Assembly: GCA_016169945.1 (NCBI GenBank) | Contig: JADLSH010000184.1 | Span: forward strand, 868,001 to 932,000 | Direction: 5' to 3' | Length of the DNA: 64,000 bases | Source: Trachythela sp. YZ-2020 | Lineage: Eukaryota; Cnidaria; Anthozoa; Malacalcyonacea; Clavulariidae | Shown: positions 47,066-58,300 of the stretch, piece by piece | How the letters are laid out: each line of letters opens with the position of its first letter | How positions within the stretch are numbered: the first letter of the stretch is position 1 | Program-made: the position numbers and the translations under genes | The notes under the pieces: model-generated | Database searches by the model: none | Told to the model about the DNA's origin: nothing | The model's input: only the letters and a program-made list of their open reading frames with translations

Positions 47066-50000
47066 TTAAGGGGCTTCGACTCCAACAAGCTTTTTGCCCT
47101 AAAAGGAAAAATGAAAATCAAATACTATTTATATTACTAGACAAAATGGAAGCCCATCGCTCCTTGCAACACAATTTCTGCACAGAGCCATGTTATGTAG
47201 AAATGTACACAGAAAAATCATCATTCTCATTCATTTTTTGTTGTCTTCTGGGCATGTTTAGCAAGAAAAATATCGGCAAAGTAAAACAAGATTCATGCTC
47301 ACAATTTCTCTGCAAATATACCTTTTACCTAACATCGCTCTGTGTCCGAAATTGTGTTGCACGTTTCAGCAAAAATCGTCTTGTGTCAGTGTCACATTAA
47401 CCACCAACACTCAATAGAATCGTAAAATTGTTGACAAGTTGCATTGGTCATGATGAACTAGGGTGCATTATAGCGATAATGGTCAATGCAAGAAATGGAC
47501 AAATAGTCTTGTTATACTGGGTTTGTTGGATAATTCAAAGTGAGTAGATATATACACAATTTAAGACCTAACCAGGAACGGTTGCGAAAAATGCAACACT
47601 AGGTCCTCTCTGGCAGGAATTGAACCCACAGCCCTGCGATTCCGGTGCAGCGCTCTAACCAACTGAGCTACAGAGGCCAGTTGCTGAGCTGTAACCGTAA
47701 GTTCTGTATATATAGGTTATCAGGTGTTTGGGTTGTGGTAAGGTATACTTCAAAGATTTTTTTGCACTTCACTTGGTTGAACTAGAATACTGGGTTTGGT
47801 GGATAATCCAAGTGAGTAGATATATACACAATTTAAGACCTAACCAGGAACGGTTAGTTCTGTATATATAGGTTATCGGGTGTGCAGGTTGTGGTAAGGT
47901 AAACTTCAAACTGACCTCACTGAGAAATGATCATAATGGATCAATCTGAACCTTGACTTGCAATAGCACAACTTGTGTTCACCCATAAGAGACAGATTTG
48001 GCTAATCTGTTTACATTGTTGCTGCCCAATTCACAACTTTGGATAACTGAGCACATGACTAGCTACTATTAGTCGAATAGAACAAAGAACGGAACAGAAC
48101 AAAGTTAACTAAGCCTTAGAATTACGTGCAAGAGGTATTCACTCATGTAGATCATTCTAATGCTTAGTTACCTTGTTCTATTCCATGTTTTCTTAACTAG
48201 AACAATAGAAACTAGGCATGCAAGTTATCCAAACTTATGAATATGCCTTTTCGGGGTAAAAAAATGGTAAAAACCTCGTCCTGATGGGAATACTTTCCCC
48301 TATGGTCATGCTATTGTTGCCCTATTGCGTTTGCCCCACTTTGCAAGATGGCGTCGCGAACCTCGAAAAGGCATATTAGGTATAAACAAGCATCAGCCAA
48401 AACTATTGCCTTGATGTTTTGTACATTTCTTTAGTTACTGGCGGAAGATTTTACTTACTTATAGGTTATAAAAAGAAAGCTATTGGTAGATTAAAGCAAC
48501 GTCAATGTCATTTGCAATGTTCTGGACAATTTATTGGCATATTAAATGTTAAACTGCATAGCTCTATCAGTTCTAAACTGCTCTTTGGCCATCCCTTGTT
48601 GAATGATCCAGTATTACGACAGTACACAGAGAAAACTAATGAAGTTTGAGTCAAACGGGAAGCACTCTTCTCGCATGCAAAGTCCTGAGGAAAATGTATA
48701 ACCAGAAAAAATCATACTGCTAGAGTCAAACTGGAAGTATTCTTTTCATATTGAAGCAACAGGACATCAAATTACTTTAAAATAACCCCTTATTTCATTT
48801 GACATACAAAAATCGTCCTATTTGATGCCAGGGTGCATTCGGTGTAAATGCTACGCCAACATCCCACCCTGACCCATTCTTCCGACTCTCACCCACGCCA
48901 GGGCGTATGACTGTATGAGTATGACTGTATACGGTATCTTGGATTATTACCCGAAAAAAGATCGACAGTTTTTTTCCGCTGCAGTAAAATTTTTCGCAAG
49001 TCATTCGCTGTTTAGTGACATTATTTTGGGCCGTAAACCTGTTACAGTGTTACGCCGTTTGAATAGTTTGACGTATTTATTATTTTATTGGTATTTATTG
49101 CGCCGCCAAGTTAAAAACAGTGTACGCCAATACGCCAGGAAAGATGATTGTGCGCCAGTACGCCAAGGCTTACTGTAACTCTACGCCGAAGATCTTCCGA
49201 TTAGACTACACTGAATGCACCCTGGATTTGATGAAGTTGGTCTTACCTTAGATTTGATTTCTTCCTCTTGACGCTTTTCATAATGGCCAAAGTCGTCAAA
49301 AATGGACGTCTGATTCTTGTAGGAATGAATAATCTTAACAACCTGGATTCCTTTCTCTGGTGGAACTTCCTGAGTGTCCCGAGAATTGGTGACCGGCTTG
49401 TTATCATTATTTTCCAAACGAATATGCCGCAATGCATTGTTGGGCACGTCCTTGACATAGTACCACTTGACGGCAAACTTTCCCTTCCATTTCTCCTGAG
49501 ACCATATGCCAGTCTCAATGTCGTACTCGACTTCCGACTTCATTTCAGCAATTCCACAAAAATGGCCACTTCCGTTTACACTATACAACAAGTACATTGG
49601 CCCCTTCTTGTGCTGTTCTTTGAAAGCATCGTTCAAACGCCTGTTGCCATGTTCCGTGCTCGTCCATACGCTGTACTTGATCGATCTATGGATGTCATCC
49701 TCGCTGTAACTTTTAATGATGAAAAATCTCACATCCTTTAACCGTAAGCCGAATTCCTTTGGGTTGTAATCGTTAATAGATCTCAGTCTTGCCAGGATTG
49801 GAACCACAGCTTGATTGGGTGCAGAAATGTTCGACAGACCCGCATTGCCGCCCGAACGATTCCTTTGCTGACCAGCGCCCCTAGTGCCGCCGGCTTTAAC
49901 CCCAGACTTTACAGATGAATTTGTACCATTCCAAGAATTAGTGTCCCTATTCCCAGAATTCATTGGTGGGGTAGCTGGTTTTACCTTTGGTGCAGGCGGT

Positions 50001-51313
50001 TTTGGCTTTGCAGGCTGGCTAGCAATTGCTGCCCAAGATTTGGGCTTGGGTGACCCGCTATTACTTGGCGCCGGAGTGTTCGCTTCTCCATTTTGCTGGC
50101 TTTCACAATTCACTTTTGGCTCCTCTTGTTGCAAACTTAATCCAGCAAGAGAATGTTCAACTCCCTTATGCTCAACGGCTTCTTGTCCGTTACTTTCATG
50201 CACAACAGCGACAGGTTGTTGGTAAAAGTCCCCCAAAATTGATCCGGATGACGTTTGTGGTTGTCCACCCCAGGATAAATCAGTTGTATTCCCTGGGAAA
50301 AACAATGCTTGTTGATTCAGATAGGCAATGTTATTAGGCAGGCCTGCATTCGCCACATGATCAAGGCCATTCAAATAACCAGCATTTGCAACTGCTGGAT
50401 TCTGCTGAAGCATCTGATCTGGCATTGAGGGGAATGCACCGTTCGTGTTTGGAAACAGTGAAGCACTATTGGTCGACCAAGTGTCCGCTATTCCAGTACT
50501 CATATAAGGAAACGGCATTGGCGGTAAGCCGGAGTTCACAGTGGTCGCTGCGTAAAATGCTGGTAAGTATGCTTCGGGGCGGCAATGTTAGTTGGTTGCT
50601 GTCCTACATGATGATTTCCAATGTTGTTCTGTGATTTAAATGTGAAAATAATTCAAAACACCAGATTTCAAGTAAGATTTCAACATCAGCAAAAACAGCA
50701 GAACAGAACAAGTTGCCAGAGAGGTATTAGAAAAGAAAAATAGCATAAAAACATTAGAATTGAGAAGAGAAACATGTACAAAATAGTGCAACGGAAGCGT
50801 TTTTACTGTCTACAAAGCTTGACTGCTGGGGGGGGGTTTGTGTTAAAGTACTCTGAATGAAAAACATATATGTAAATTTCAAACCTGCTCGCTATTCGTT
50901 CGCAGATATTGTTCAAAATCTTCGTCGGTTACAATTCTTGACTCATGTTCTTGCCCTGTAAAGATAAAACGGGTTTTTATAACAAATTTCGCTTCACAAA
51001 TGGCGTAGGTATAATAGTGATACTGCTAGTACATTGTTTGCCAGCAAAGCGTCGACGATTTGAGTGCATTGAAACACTTCAAAATATCGCATTTTCCGAA
51101 CTTTTAAACACATAAAAAGCACGAAATCTCTTCCCTACCTTTTCCAGGGCTGTCTTTAAGACGCTAAACAGAAGAAAAAAGCAAGAAAACGGCATAAGAA
51201 AGGAGTATTGTTAGCTTACAGTGTTTGTTTCATACGGCATTTTGTAGCCGGTCTTAACCAAGCGAAAATTTTTTAGCAAATTATCTCGTTACCTGATCGA
51301 CGTGAGTGGACAT
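47066..51313 (-). CDS. YTH-domain m6A reader, YTHDF1/2/3-like (one apparent frameshift)
   Basis: Exons: 51313-51293, 51163-51139, 50955-50885, 50628-49247 and a tentative last exon 47098-47066. YTHDF proteins bind N6-methyladenosine in cytoplasmic mRNA and steer its decay or translation. The start [16 protein letters not shown] and DFEQYL resemble family N-termini. The middle is low-complexity Asn/Gln/Pro. The YTH domain (from [20 protein letters not shown] to QVVKII) keeps the three Trp of the methyl-A cage (YSVWTS; IWSQEKW). Exon 4 needs one extra base: the frame entering it ([14 protein letters not shown]) hits a stop at RPL, while the family-like frame (EAYLPAFY onward) runs on open. The shift lies at or near the G4 run 50576-50579. 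The last exon ([10 protein letters not shown], stop) has a strong acceptor but no family support. I cannot assign one vertebrate paralogue, since invertebrates usually have one. Confidence 0.93.
47515..47900 (-). mobile_element. tRNA-like SINE family GCCTCTGTAGCTCAGTTGG, copy 3
   Basis: Same tRNA-like head and body as 39705-40015. The right side repeats the body segment (AATACTGGGTTTGGTGGATA twice), so it may be a partial tandem of the element. Confidence 0.7.
48046..48240. mobile_element. Foldback MITE family GATAACTCACATG, copy 3
   Basis: TTGGATAACTGAGCACATGA at the left and CTAGGCATGCAAGTTATCC at the right pair; the centre matches 32219-32430. It lies in the presumed last intron of the YTHDF-like gene. 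Confidence 0.7.
48828..49225. mobile_element. hAT-like MITE with exact 8-bp target duplication beside a splice site
   Basis: The ends CCAGGGTGCATTCGGTGTA and TACACTGAATGCACCCTGG are inverted. ATTTGATG lies directly on both sides (48820-48827, 49226-49233). It is 398 bp and non-coding as far as I can see. The flank ends 13 bases from the YTHDF exon 4 border at 49247. Confidence 0.88.
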
Positions 51314-51600
51314 TACAGGCATCCAGATAGCGTTAAACCTTAGATGAACACTTCAGCTGTATTTAGATGTAAACTTGACAAGTAGTAGGCGTTTTAAGAA
51401 GGTTTTTAAACGAAAAATAACACAAATTAATCGCTTCTATCACCGCCCGATTTCCATGTGTGTTTCTCTCTTTGAGATTGCGTGCGAGCATTCCGGCCCG
51501 AACGTGACGTCATCGATGAGGTGTCAATCATACATTCGCAGGTATGCCATAGAAGCCGTATTTTGATTGGATGAGGGGACGGAAATATTGTCCAATCGTG
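51314..51600 (-). promoter_or_regulatory. Likely promoter region of the YTHDF-like gene with a CRE
   Basis: A palindromic TGACGTCA (51505-51512) sits ~190 bases upstream of the start codon in a locally GC-richer patch (CATTCCGGCCCGAACG). CREB/ATF sites near start sites are common in housekeeping promoters. The transcription start is not visible, so this is inference. Confidence 0.4.
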
Positions 51601-52248
51601 CTGGTTGTAATAGTGAAGTCATGAGTTAATTATGAAGCTTTCTGATTGGTCAGAGTAACATTGTAAGATTATAAGGACTTTGACACATAGTCTCGACTTC
51701 ATTCTTTTATTCAGTTTTGCGCAATATTTGAAGTGTCTGTCTGTTTTCAAAAGAATGAAGTCGATGCTATGCGTGTGTAATGGTACGCTCCAGTATTCTG
51801 CAAATATGGCCTATAGATTATTTCGAGAATTACTGGACAGGGTCTTACGTAAGGCTTAATTGCTGTTTCGATCTATTTTCAAAGAATGAACTCGAGTGCG
51901 TGTAAAATGGTATGCTTCAGTGATTCAGCAAATGGTCTATATATTACTGACCATTACTGACATTACTAGTCGTAATTCAGTCTGTCAGTCAGTCAGTTGG
52001 TAAGCAAACAGGAGGTGTGAAGAGTACAGGCGTTAGCCGTTAGCAAGTTTGCGATCTTCTGCGAGGTCTTTTGCATCTGGCATCTGTCGCAAGGGCTGGG
52101 GAACCGGGGGTGCACTGGGAGCTGGTGCTTTCCCATCTTTTCAAAAATGGAAAAATTAAGTACGTGCCCTTTTCTGGAATGAATGTGTCTTTTTGCCTTG
52201 ATAGGCTGAGTTACTAGGAGTGGAACTGTGAAAGTGAGAATATATCAT

Positions 52249-52500
52249 TAGCCGAATTCATATTAGGGACGGGAAACTCGTCTTAGACGGGATCGGAAAC
52301 TCGTCTAATATGAATCCGGGGTAGACGAGTTTCCCGTCTAACTTTCCCGTCCAAACGGACGGGAAAGTTAGACGGGAATCCCATCTAGACGGGAAACTCG
52401 TCTTAAATCCGTCCCTAAATTCATATTCAGACGGGTTTTCACAGATGAGTTTCCCGTCTAAGACGAGTTTCCCGTTCCTAATATGAATTCGGCTAATGAC
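52249..52500. mobile_element. Palindromic element built from GACGGGAAACTCGTC modules
   Basis: The ends TTAGCCGAATTCATATTAGG and CCTAATATGAATTCGGCTAA are inverted. The inside is repeated ACGGGAAACTCGTCT / AGACGAGTTTCCCGT in both orientations, giving several alternative hairpins. TA flanks GCCGAATTC on both sides, fitting a Tc1/mariner-type TA target. Confidence 0.8.
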
Positions 52501-54505
52501 TGTAATGAGACGATGTCGACCTTCTTTGATTTACAAAGTGGTGTAGCCAACACCATTTTTGAAAAAAATTCAATCCGGGGAGAGACCTATAGTCCATGTT
52601 GCGTTTGTATTCCAAACCATGTTTCAGAATGCAAGAAATGGTGCCTACAGACATTAGCAATGCACTGAAAATTTCCCAGGAGGCGAATGAGGATCCGTCT
52701 TCCTATTTGTACCACTGAGATATCCCCTCCCCCACCTAAAATCCATAAATCTGACTACCCAACTGAAAGGTGCGGTTTCTTGGCGGTACCCTCCTATTTT
52801 CGAGATGCTTCTATACGGCCTCTGATGTGTCGTCATCATCCGTACCTGTCTGGATGGCTAGGTGTAGTTCTATAAACTGTGGTGAGATGCATTTACTAAG
52901 ATAAGGGTAGGGCTGTTAACCATCTCTTCTTGTAGCTGAGAGCTGAATTGCGACGGACGCAGCACAGCACAAATATGACGGAGTCAAAGCAGGGAGGTAG
53001 CGAAGCATCTGGAGTTGGGGAGGGGTTTCAAATAATTTTACCTGAAAATTAAACTTCAATGTTAAAATTTACCTGATCGAAGTATAATGATTATAATAGA
53101 CCTTTTTCTGATTGATTATCATTGTACATTACACCCTCCCCCCACACACACTCCCCTGCTCGCTACGTCCCTGAGTCAAAGGCTTACTAGGGCGCCTCTG
53201 GTTGCCATCATACGACCCCAGGGGCGTAAATGTGGGGGGGGGTGTGGAGGGGTGGTACACCCCCAGAGATCATGATCCAGTCGGTCTCAAAATGTGCAGT
53301 CGGTCTCAAGATATTCATTGTTAAATTGGACGCATTATGCCACGTAATGCTATGCGAGACAACGCACAAGTTGTAACAAACCTGCAGCCATATAAAACTT
53401 TGCGTTAACAATAAGTCGTGTCGAATTGCGCGTATCGTATTTCCAACTTTTGCCTATACAAAGTAACCCAAAATTTGATGTTTTTTCGCTTGCGCTTGTT
53501 CTACGATTATAAGAATAAGCCTTGAGACGTCTTTAATCAAATTTTTCAAAAGTCGGTCCCAAATTGTTAAATTAAAACATCCTGTCTAAAAAACGTATAA
53601 TAAACGATACAAAAATTGTCAATAAAATAAATCAACATTGCAAAACCCAGAGATATATTTTCCTCTTAAAGTAATATACTCAAATGTAAGATGACATGCC
53701 ATACACGACTGCGCAAAACCTCCTAAACTTTTGCTCTGCCGCATTGTGCGTTCTATTTCCACGTCAGTATTCTCGAGTAAAATTAAGTCAACTCTGTTCT
53801 TTATGATGTTGAAGGTTACGTTTTTTTAAATAACTGCATTTAAAGAAAATTGCAGCGAAATGTTTGAATTCGAAACTAGAGTGTTTGAAATCTTATATAT
53901 ATTAATGAAAGGGCCTATAACGAAAGAGGTCGAGAAGACTCTGAAAATACCATATCCGACGATCTACATTCTACAGACTCAAGTTTTTCACTATTTTTTA
54001 ACAATCCTTCTACACTCCTGGCACTACACATATTTTTACATTAACTCGATCGTAATACATGTTTTCATGTGGTCAAACAAACACCCCCCCAAACTTTTTT
54101 GGAATGTGCGCCCCTGCGTCTTTTGGATGTACTTTTATGGGAAAATAATGCTCAATTCGAAGGGCACTTTTCGTTTGTTTATGCGCTACTTGTTAGGATT
54201 AATATATTTGATACTAAATTCATTTATATTTGTGACGATTCACGAAGGGCGAAATTAGCGTAAAGATGCAGGTTTTGCTCTTATTTACATGCTCATTTAT
54301 TCACTGGTCGTGGCTGCAGTAGATGATGGAGAAATGGTATCTCTGACTCTGAGTCAATATCTGCGTTCATATGTAAACTAACACTCTTGTATTTGAATGT
54401 GATATAAATAGCTACGTTTGCTGACTATTTTATCTGCCTGCGAGGCGCTGAACACCAGTTGACTCAAATGTTCATTTTAGTATTACGAAAGTTTGATATG
54501 AGACT

Positions 54506-54836
54506 TGTACCAAATGCTGTTTCAACAACTTGTTATCAGGATGCGTTCGCACTGCTTGTTCCCAGCATGTTGTCAACGGCGGCTTGTTCACAACTGGCTA
54601 CGAGGTTGTTGACTCAACAGACTTGTGACAAGTTGTTCCAGCAAATTGTTATCGTCCTGCAATTCAACAACTTGTTAACAAGTTGCGAGTGACAACCTTG
54701 TAGCAACTTGGAAAAAATGACAACATTGTTACAACAACATTGTTCACAAGCTTGCTACAAGTCTGTTGCGAACACATCTTTTAAGATGTTACTTAAAAGT
54801 AGGTTGTTGACAAGATGTGAGATTTTTACGCGTGTA
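54506..54836 (-). mobile_element. ACACACGTAAAAA-TIR element, copy upstream of VTI1A
   Basis: Reverse orientation: GAGACTTGTACCAAATGCTG at the left and GATTTTTACGCGTGTA at the right. The left terminus is eroded. Confidence 0.75.
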
Positions 54837-55389
54837 CCAGGGCGCCACTGGCTGTCACCATGCATACGATCCATGTCTGCTCACGGAACACAGCTAAGGT
54901 GGAATCATGGTTAGTTTTTGATGAGAGGGGAAAATGGGGGAAACGGTGGTTTCAAACACACCTGTGCAGGGTAGTCACCAGTCCTAAGTAATATCCTTCC
55001 CTCGACCTACAGTTGCAAACGACGGTATGGTATAATCCAGTTACCGTAACTGAATATTCTTCGTTCAGTGGCTCAGGGTAGAAGAAATTAACGTATTCAG
55101 GGGGGAGTGTCCGTTGCTATTTTCGTTCTGTCGACATCCAGTTTGTACTTTTGAGATCAGTTGGAAATAATGGTCCAGTTCCGACAATAGTTCAGTGATT
55201 CGTTCCAGGGGGGGAGCTCTAAAGCATAAACTTATTCAGGGGGGAGCTAGTATCCCTCATAATTTTCGTATTCTTTATGCTGACATCACTTCCGTTTCAA
55301 TTTTCATAACAAATTAAAAATGGTGGCCAAATCAGCTGCGTAGAGCTGTACTATTTTGTGATTTCGTTCTTGTTTTACGACGTTTTAAA

Positions 55390-58300
55390 ATGGGCGATCT
55401 TTTTGGTAGTTATGAAAATACATTTGGCACGATAACGGCTGAAATTACAGCGAAAATCGGCCGAATTCCCAGCTTAGAAGGAGGTGAAATTTGCTATTTT
55501 TGTTCACTTGTAATGTGTCAAATTTATTAATGTAGTCGTTTGATTAATATATGAATGACATGATTCAAATTGTACTTGAGAATGTAGATAGATAAACGTA
55601 TTAAACAGTGATGTCTTCTTTTGTTGCCTTTTAGTATTGATTGTTATATAGACTTTAAATATTTATGTTTTTAAATACTTTATAATTAAATAAATTAATA
55701 TATATACTAGAAAGTAACCCTGCAAATCTTCTTATATATATTTCTTCTTATGATCTCTTATATCTTATATTATTTTAAGAACTCAAGATTTGTTTTAGAC
55801 CAAATTTATTCTTATATCTTCTTATATTGTTCAATTTTTCTATATCATTTAATTATTCAAGAAATCAAAATTGTTTGTTATGTAAATCAGTTATTTTTAA
55901 TGTAAACTTGTTAGTTTTTCACCAATAGATCTACATGATAACTGTCTGACACTTCGTATAAACATCATACAAATCACCAAAATGATATCATATTGTGGCG
56001 TCATTAAATTTTTATTTGAATGTCAAAAATCTTCTTATATTGCCCTAAATCTTCTTATAATGAATATAAGAATTAAGAAGATTTTTTTCTGAAAAATAAC
56101 TTTTAGTTTGTCTGATAATTTTATAAAAACCTATTTCAGGGGTGAAGAAAAATGAAGTTAAAAATGTTGAGAAATCATTTGAAGAAGTCAAAGAATTGGT
56201 AAGACTGAGAATAAGGGGTCATTGACAAATAGATTTTGTCCTGTGATCAGTGGCGTAGCCAGAACGTTTCCACTGGGGGGGGGGTGCTCATGGCAAAATT
56301 TACCGATGACGCAGGGCAAAAAAGGCGATATTAATTGCTAAGCCTCAACTAGAGCACAACGTTATTAGTCTGCCTCGCAGCAAATTGCTTTGGGGGGAGG
56401 GACATAGGGGGATCTGAGAGGATTTTTAATAAAAATGTTGAGGTTTTTACACCGTAGAATTGAAGATTTATGAAATTTACCAACAAAGTTATTTCAAATT
56501 CTACGTTTTAACCGACAAAGATCAATTTACCAACAGTTTTCGTAAAAACTGGGGGTGTCGCACCCCCACACCCCCGCTCGGTACACCCCTGCCTGTGATT
56601 GTGGAGTTGTATTTTGTTATTGTGGATTCTTCCCTTCCCCTAAATAAACTGCCCCTAAGAGTGTTGTAAACAATAATGCATCATTGTTATTCTTAGCTTG
56701 AACAAATGGACTTGGAAGCTCGCGAGCAGACCGGTCCAGATAAAACAAAATATTGTAACAGAGTCAAATCATATGAGAAAGAAGTACAGAAACTCGAGCA
56801 GGAGCTGGTATGTTTAACACACATAAGCAGGGCTGCCGAGAGTCTGAGAGAGAGGATGGGCCCTCAACCTGTTATGGGGCCCTCAACCTGTTATGGGGCC
56901 CTCAACCTGTTATGGGGCCCTCAACCTGTTATGGGGCCCTCAACCTGTTATGAGGCCTTCAATTTGAGAGAGTGCAAGAAATTTAATGGGCACCCTCCTC
57001 AAGTTTGGGCCTTCTGTTAACTTGGGGCTCTTGTAGGCCACCTTAGGGCCCCTAAATAAAGAGGGGGCTGTCAAATATACAACTGTTTTAGCTGTTTGAG
57101 AAGTACAGTACCATGGGGTCCATGGTAAAACGTTACCCTAGGGTGTAACAATTATCTATGTTAAACTTTTAGACGGTAAAACCTTTTAACCATTAAACGT
57201 TTGACATTTATTAGAAAAAGGCTCAAGTAAAGTTTGGTGATTATGAAGCTGATCGTAATGAATTACTTAATTCGGAGTACACAACAAGCTCAGAAGACCA
57301 GGTTTGTCTAATATTATCACTTTATTGTTTCCAATTCATGGAGATGAGCCGATATTAAAACGAGTCAATTTCCGATACCGATTGTTCAAGAGCCGATACA
57401 CGTCCACCATCAGCGGATACATCTGCAAAACTCATGATTGGGTTACCTGATGCTCATTTTAGTGTTTTACTTGACTTGCAAATTTTGCAATGAGAGGTTG
57501 CCATCAAGCAAACTCTCTATTTTGAGCACAACAAAAGTACAATACAAACAGAAAATAGGCAAGTATTACCAACACTGCGGATGGTTCCTCTCGCCCGAAA
57601 TAATGTGTCACATTTCGCGTAAAAAATTCAGGGATGCGACATTGATTCGTCTGCGGGAAATTATGCTGAAACTGACCGATCCGATAGTGAACGGCAATCG
57701 GCTCTGCCGATGTTTTTCAGATGATCGGCTCATCTCTACCAATTCATTTCTTCTGAACATCCCCTGTCTGACTTTACTGCTAGAACAATGATGCCCACTC
57801 TCCCATTGCCTAGACTTGAGCTTGGTTAGCTTGCTGTATTTATATTAACTCATTAACTGGCAGTACCCTACCACTGACAAGTAAAGTCGTCTGGCGTTAG
57901 ACAGATTAAAATACTAAAGTAGGTCGCATCTGGGCGCATTGCAAGCTAATAGGTTAAATTATAAATGAATTTGACATTTAATTGTAGAGAACCAGGCTAC
58001 TAGATAATACTGAAAGACTGGAACGAAGTTCAAACAGATTAGATGAGGGTTACAGAATGTGCATTGAAACAGGTGAGTGACAGGTGAATGCCCAACACTG
58101 ACCTCTTCACAAGTAAAATCGTTTGGTGTTACACAAAGCAAAATGATAAAGTAGGGCCCATTGGGGACACATTGCGACTTAGTTGGTTAAAAATTTTCGC
58201 AGAGCATTATTGATTGCTCGCTGTAGTATTGTGGTATTTGTTATATTTTTTGTTTGTGTTGTTCTAAAGAGGAAATGGGTACAGCTATGATGGATAACTT

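Larger units (their letters stand above)
51601..55389. other. Intergenic region between divergent YTHDF-like and VTI1A genes
   Basis: It contains a multi-hairpin element (52249-52500), G-rich MITE remnants (53130-53280), an ACACACGTAAAAA element (54506-54836) and GGGGGGAGC fragments (55080-55260). ORFs here are short and show no family similarity or plausible splice context. Confidence 0.5.

Noticed and set aside
48915..49178. 87-codon plus-strand ORF
   Set aside because: It lies wholly inside the hAT-like MITE 48828-49225 and has no transposase motif.
49268..50337. Plus-strand ORFs of 67-157 codons opposite the YTH exon
   Set aside because: Antisense shadows of the YTHDF coding exon.
53860..54263. 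132-codon plus-strand ORF with hydrophobic stretches
   Set aside because: AT-rich and hydrophobic by composition; no start context, splice partner or family likeness that I can see.
57438..57791. 117-codon plus-strand ORF in the VTI1A gene
   Set aside because: It spans the MITE 57340-57740 and its flank inside intron 4; VTI1A exons join without it.
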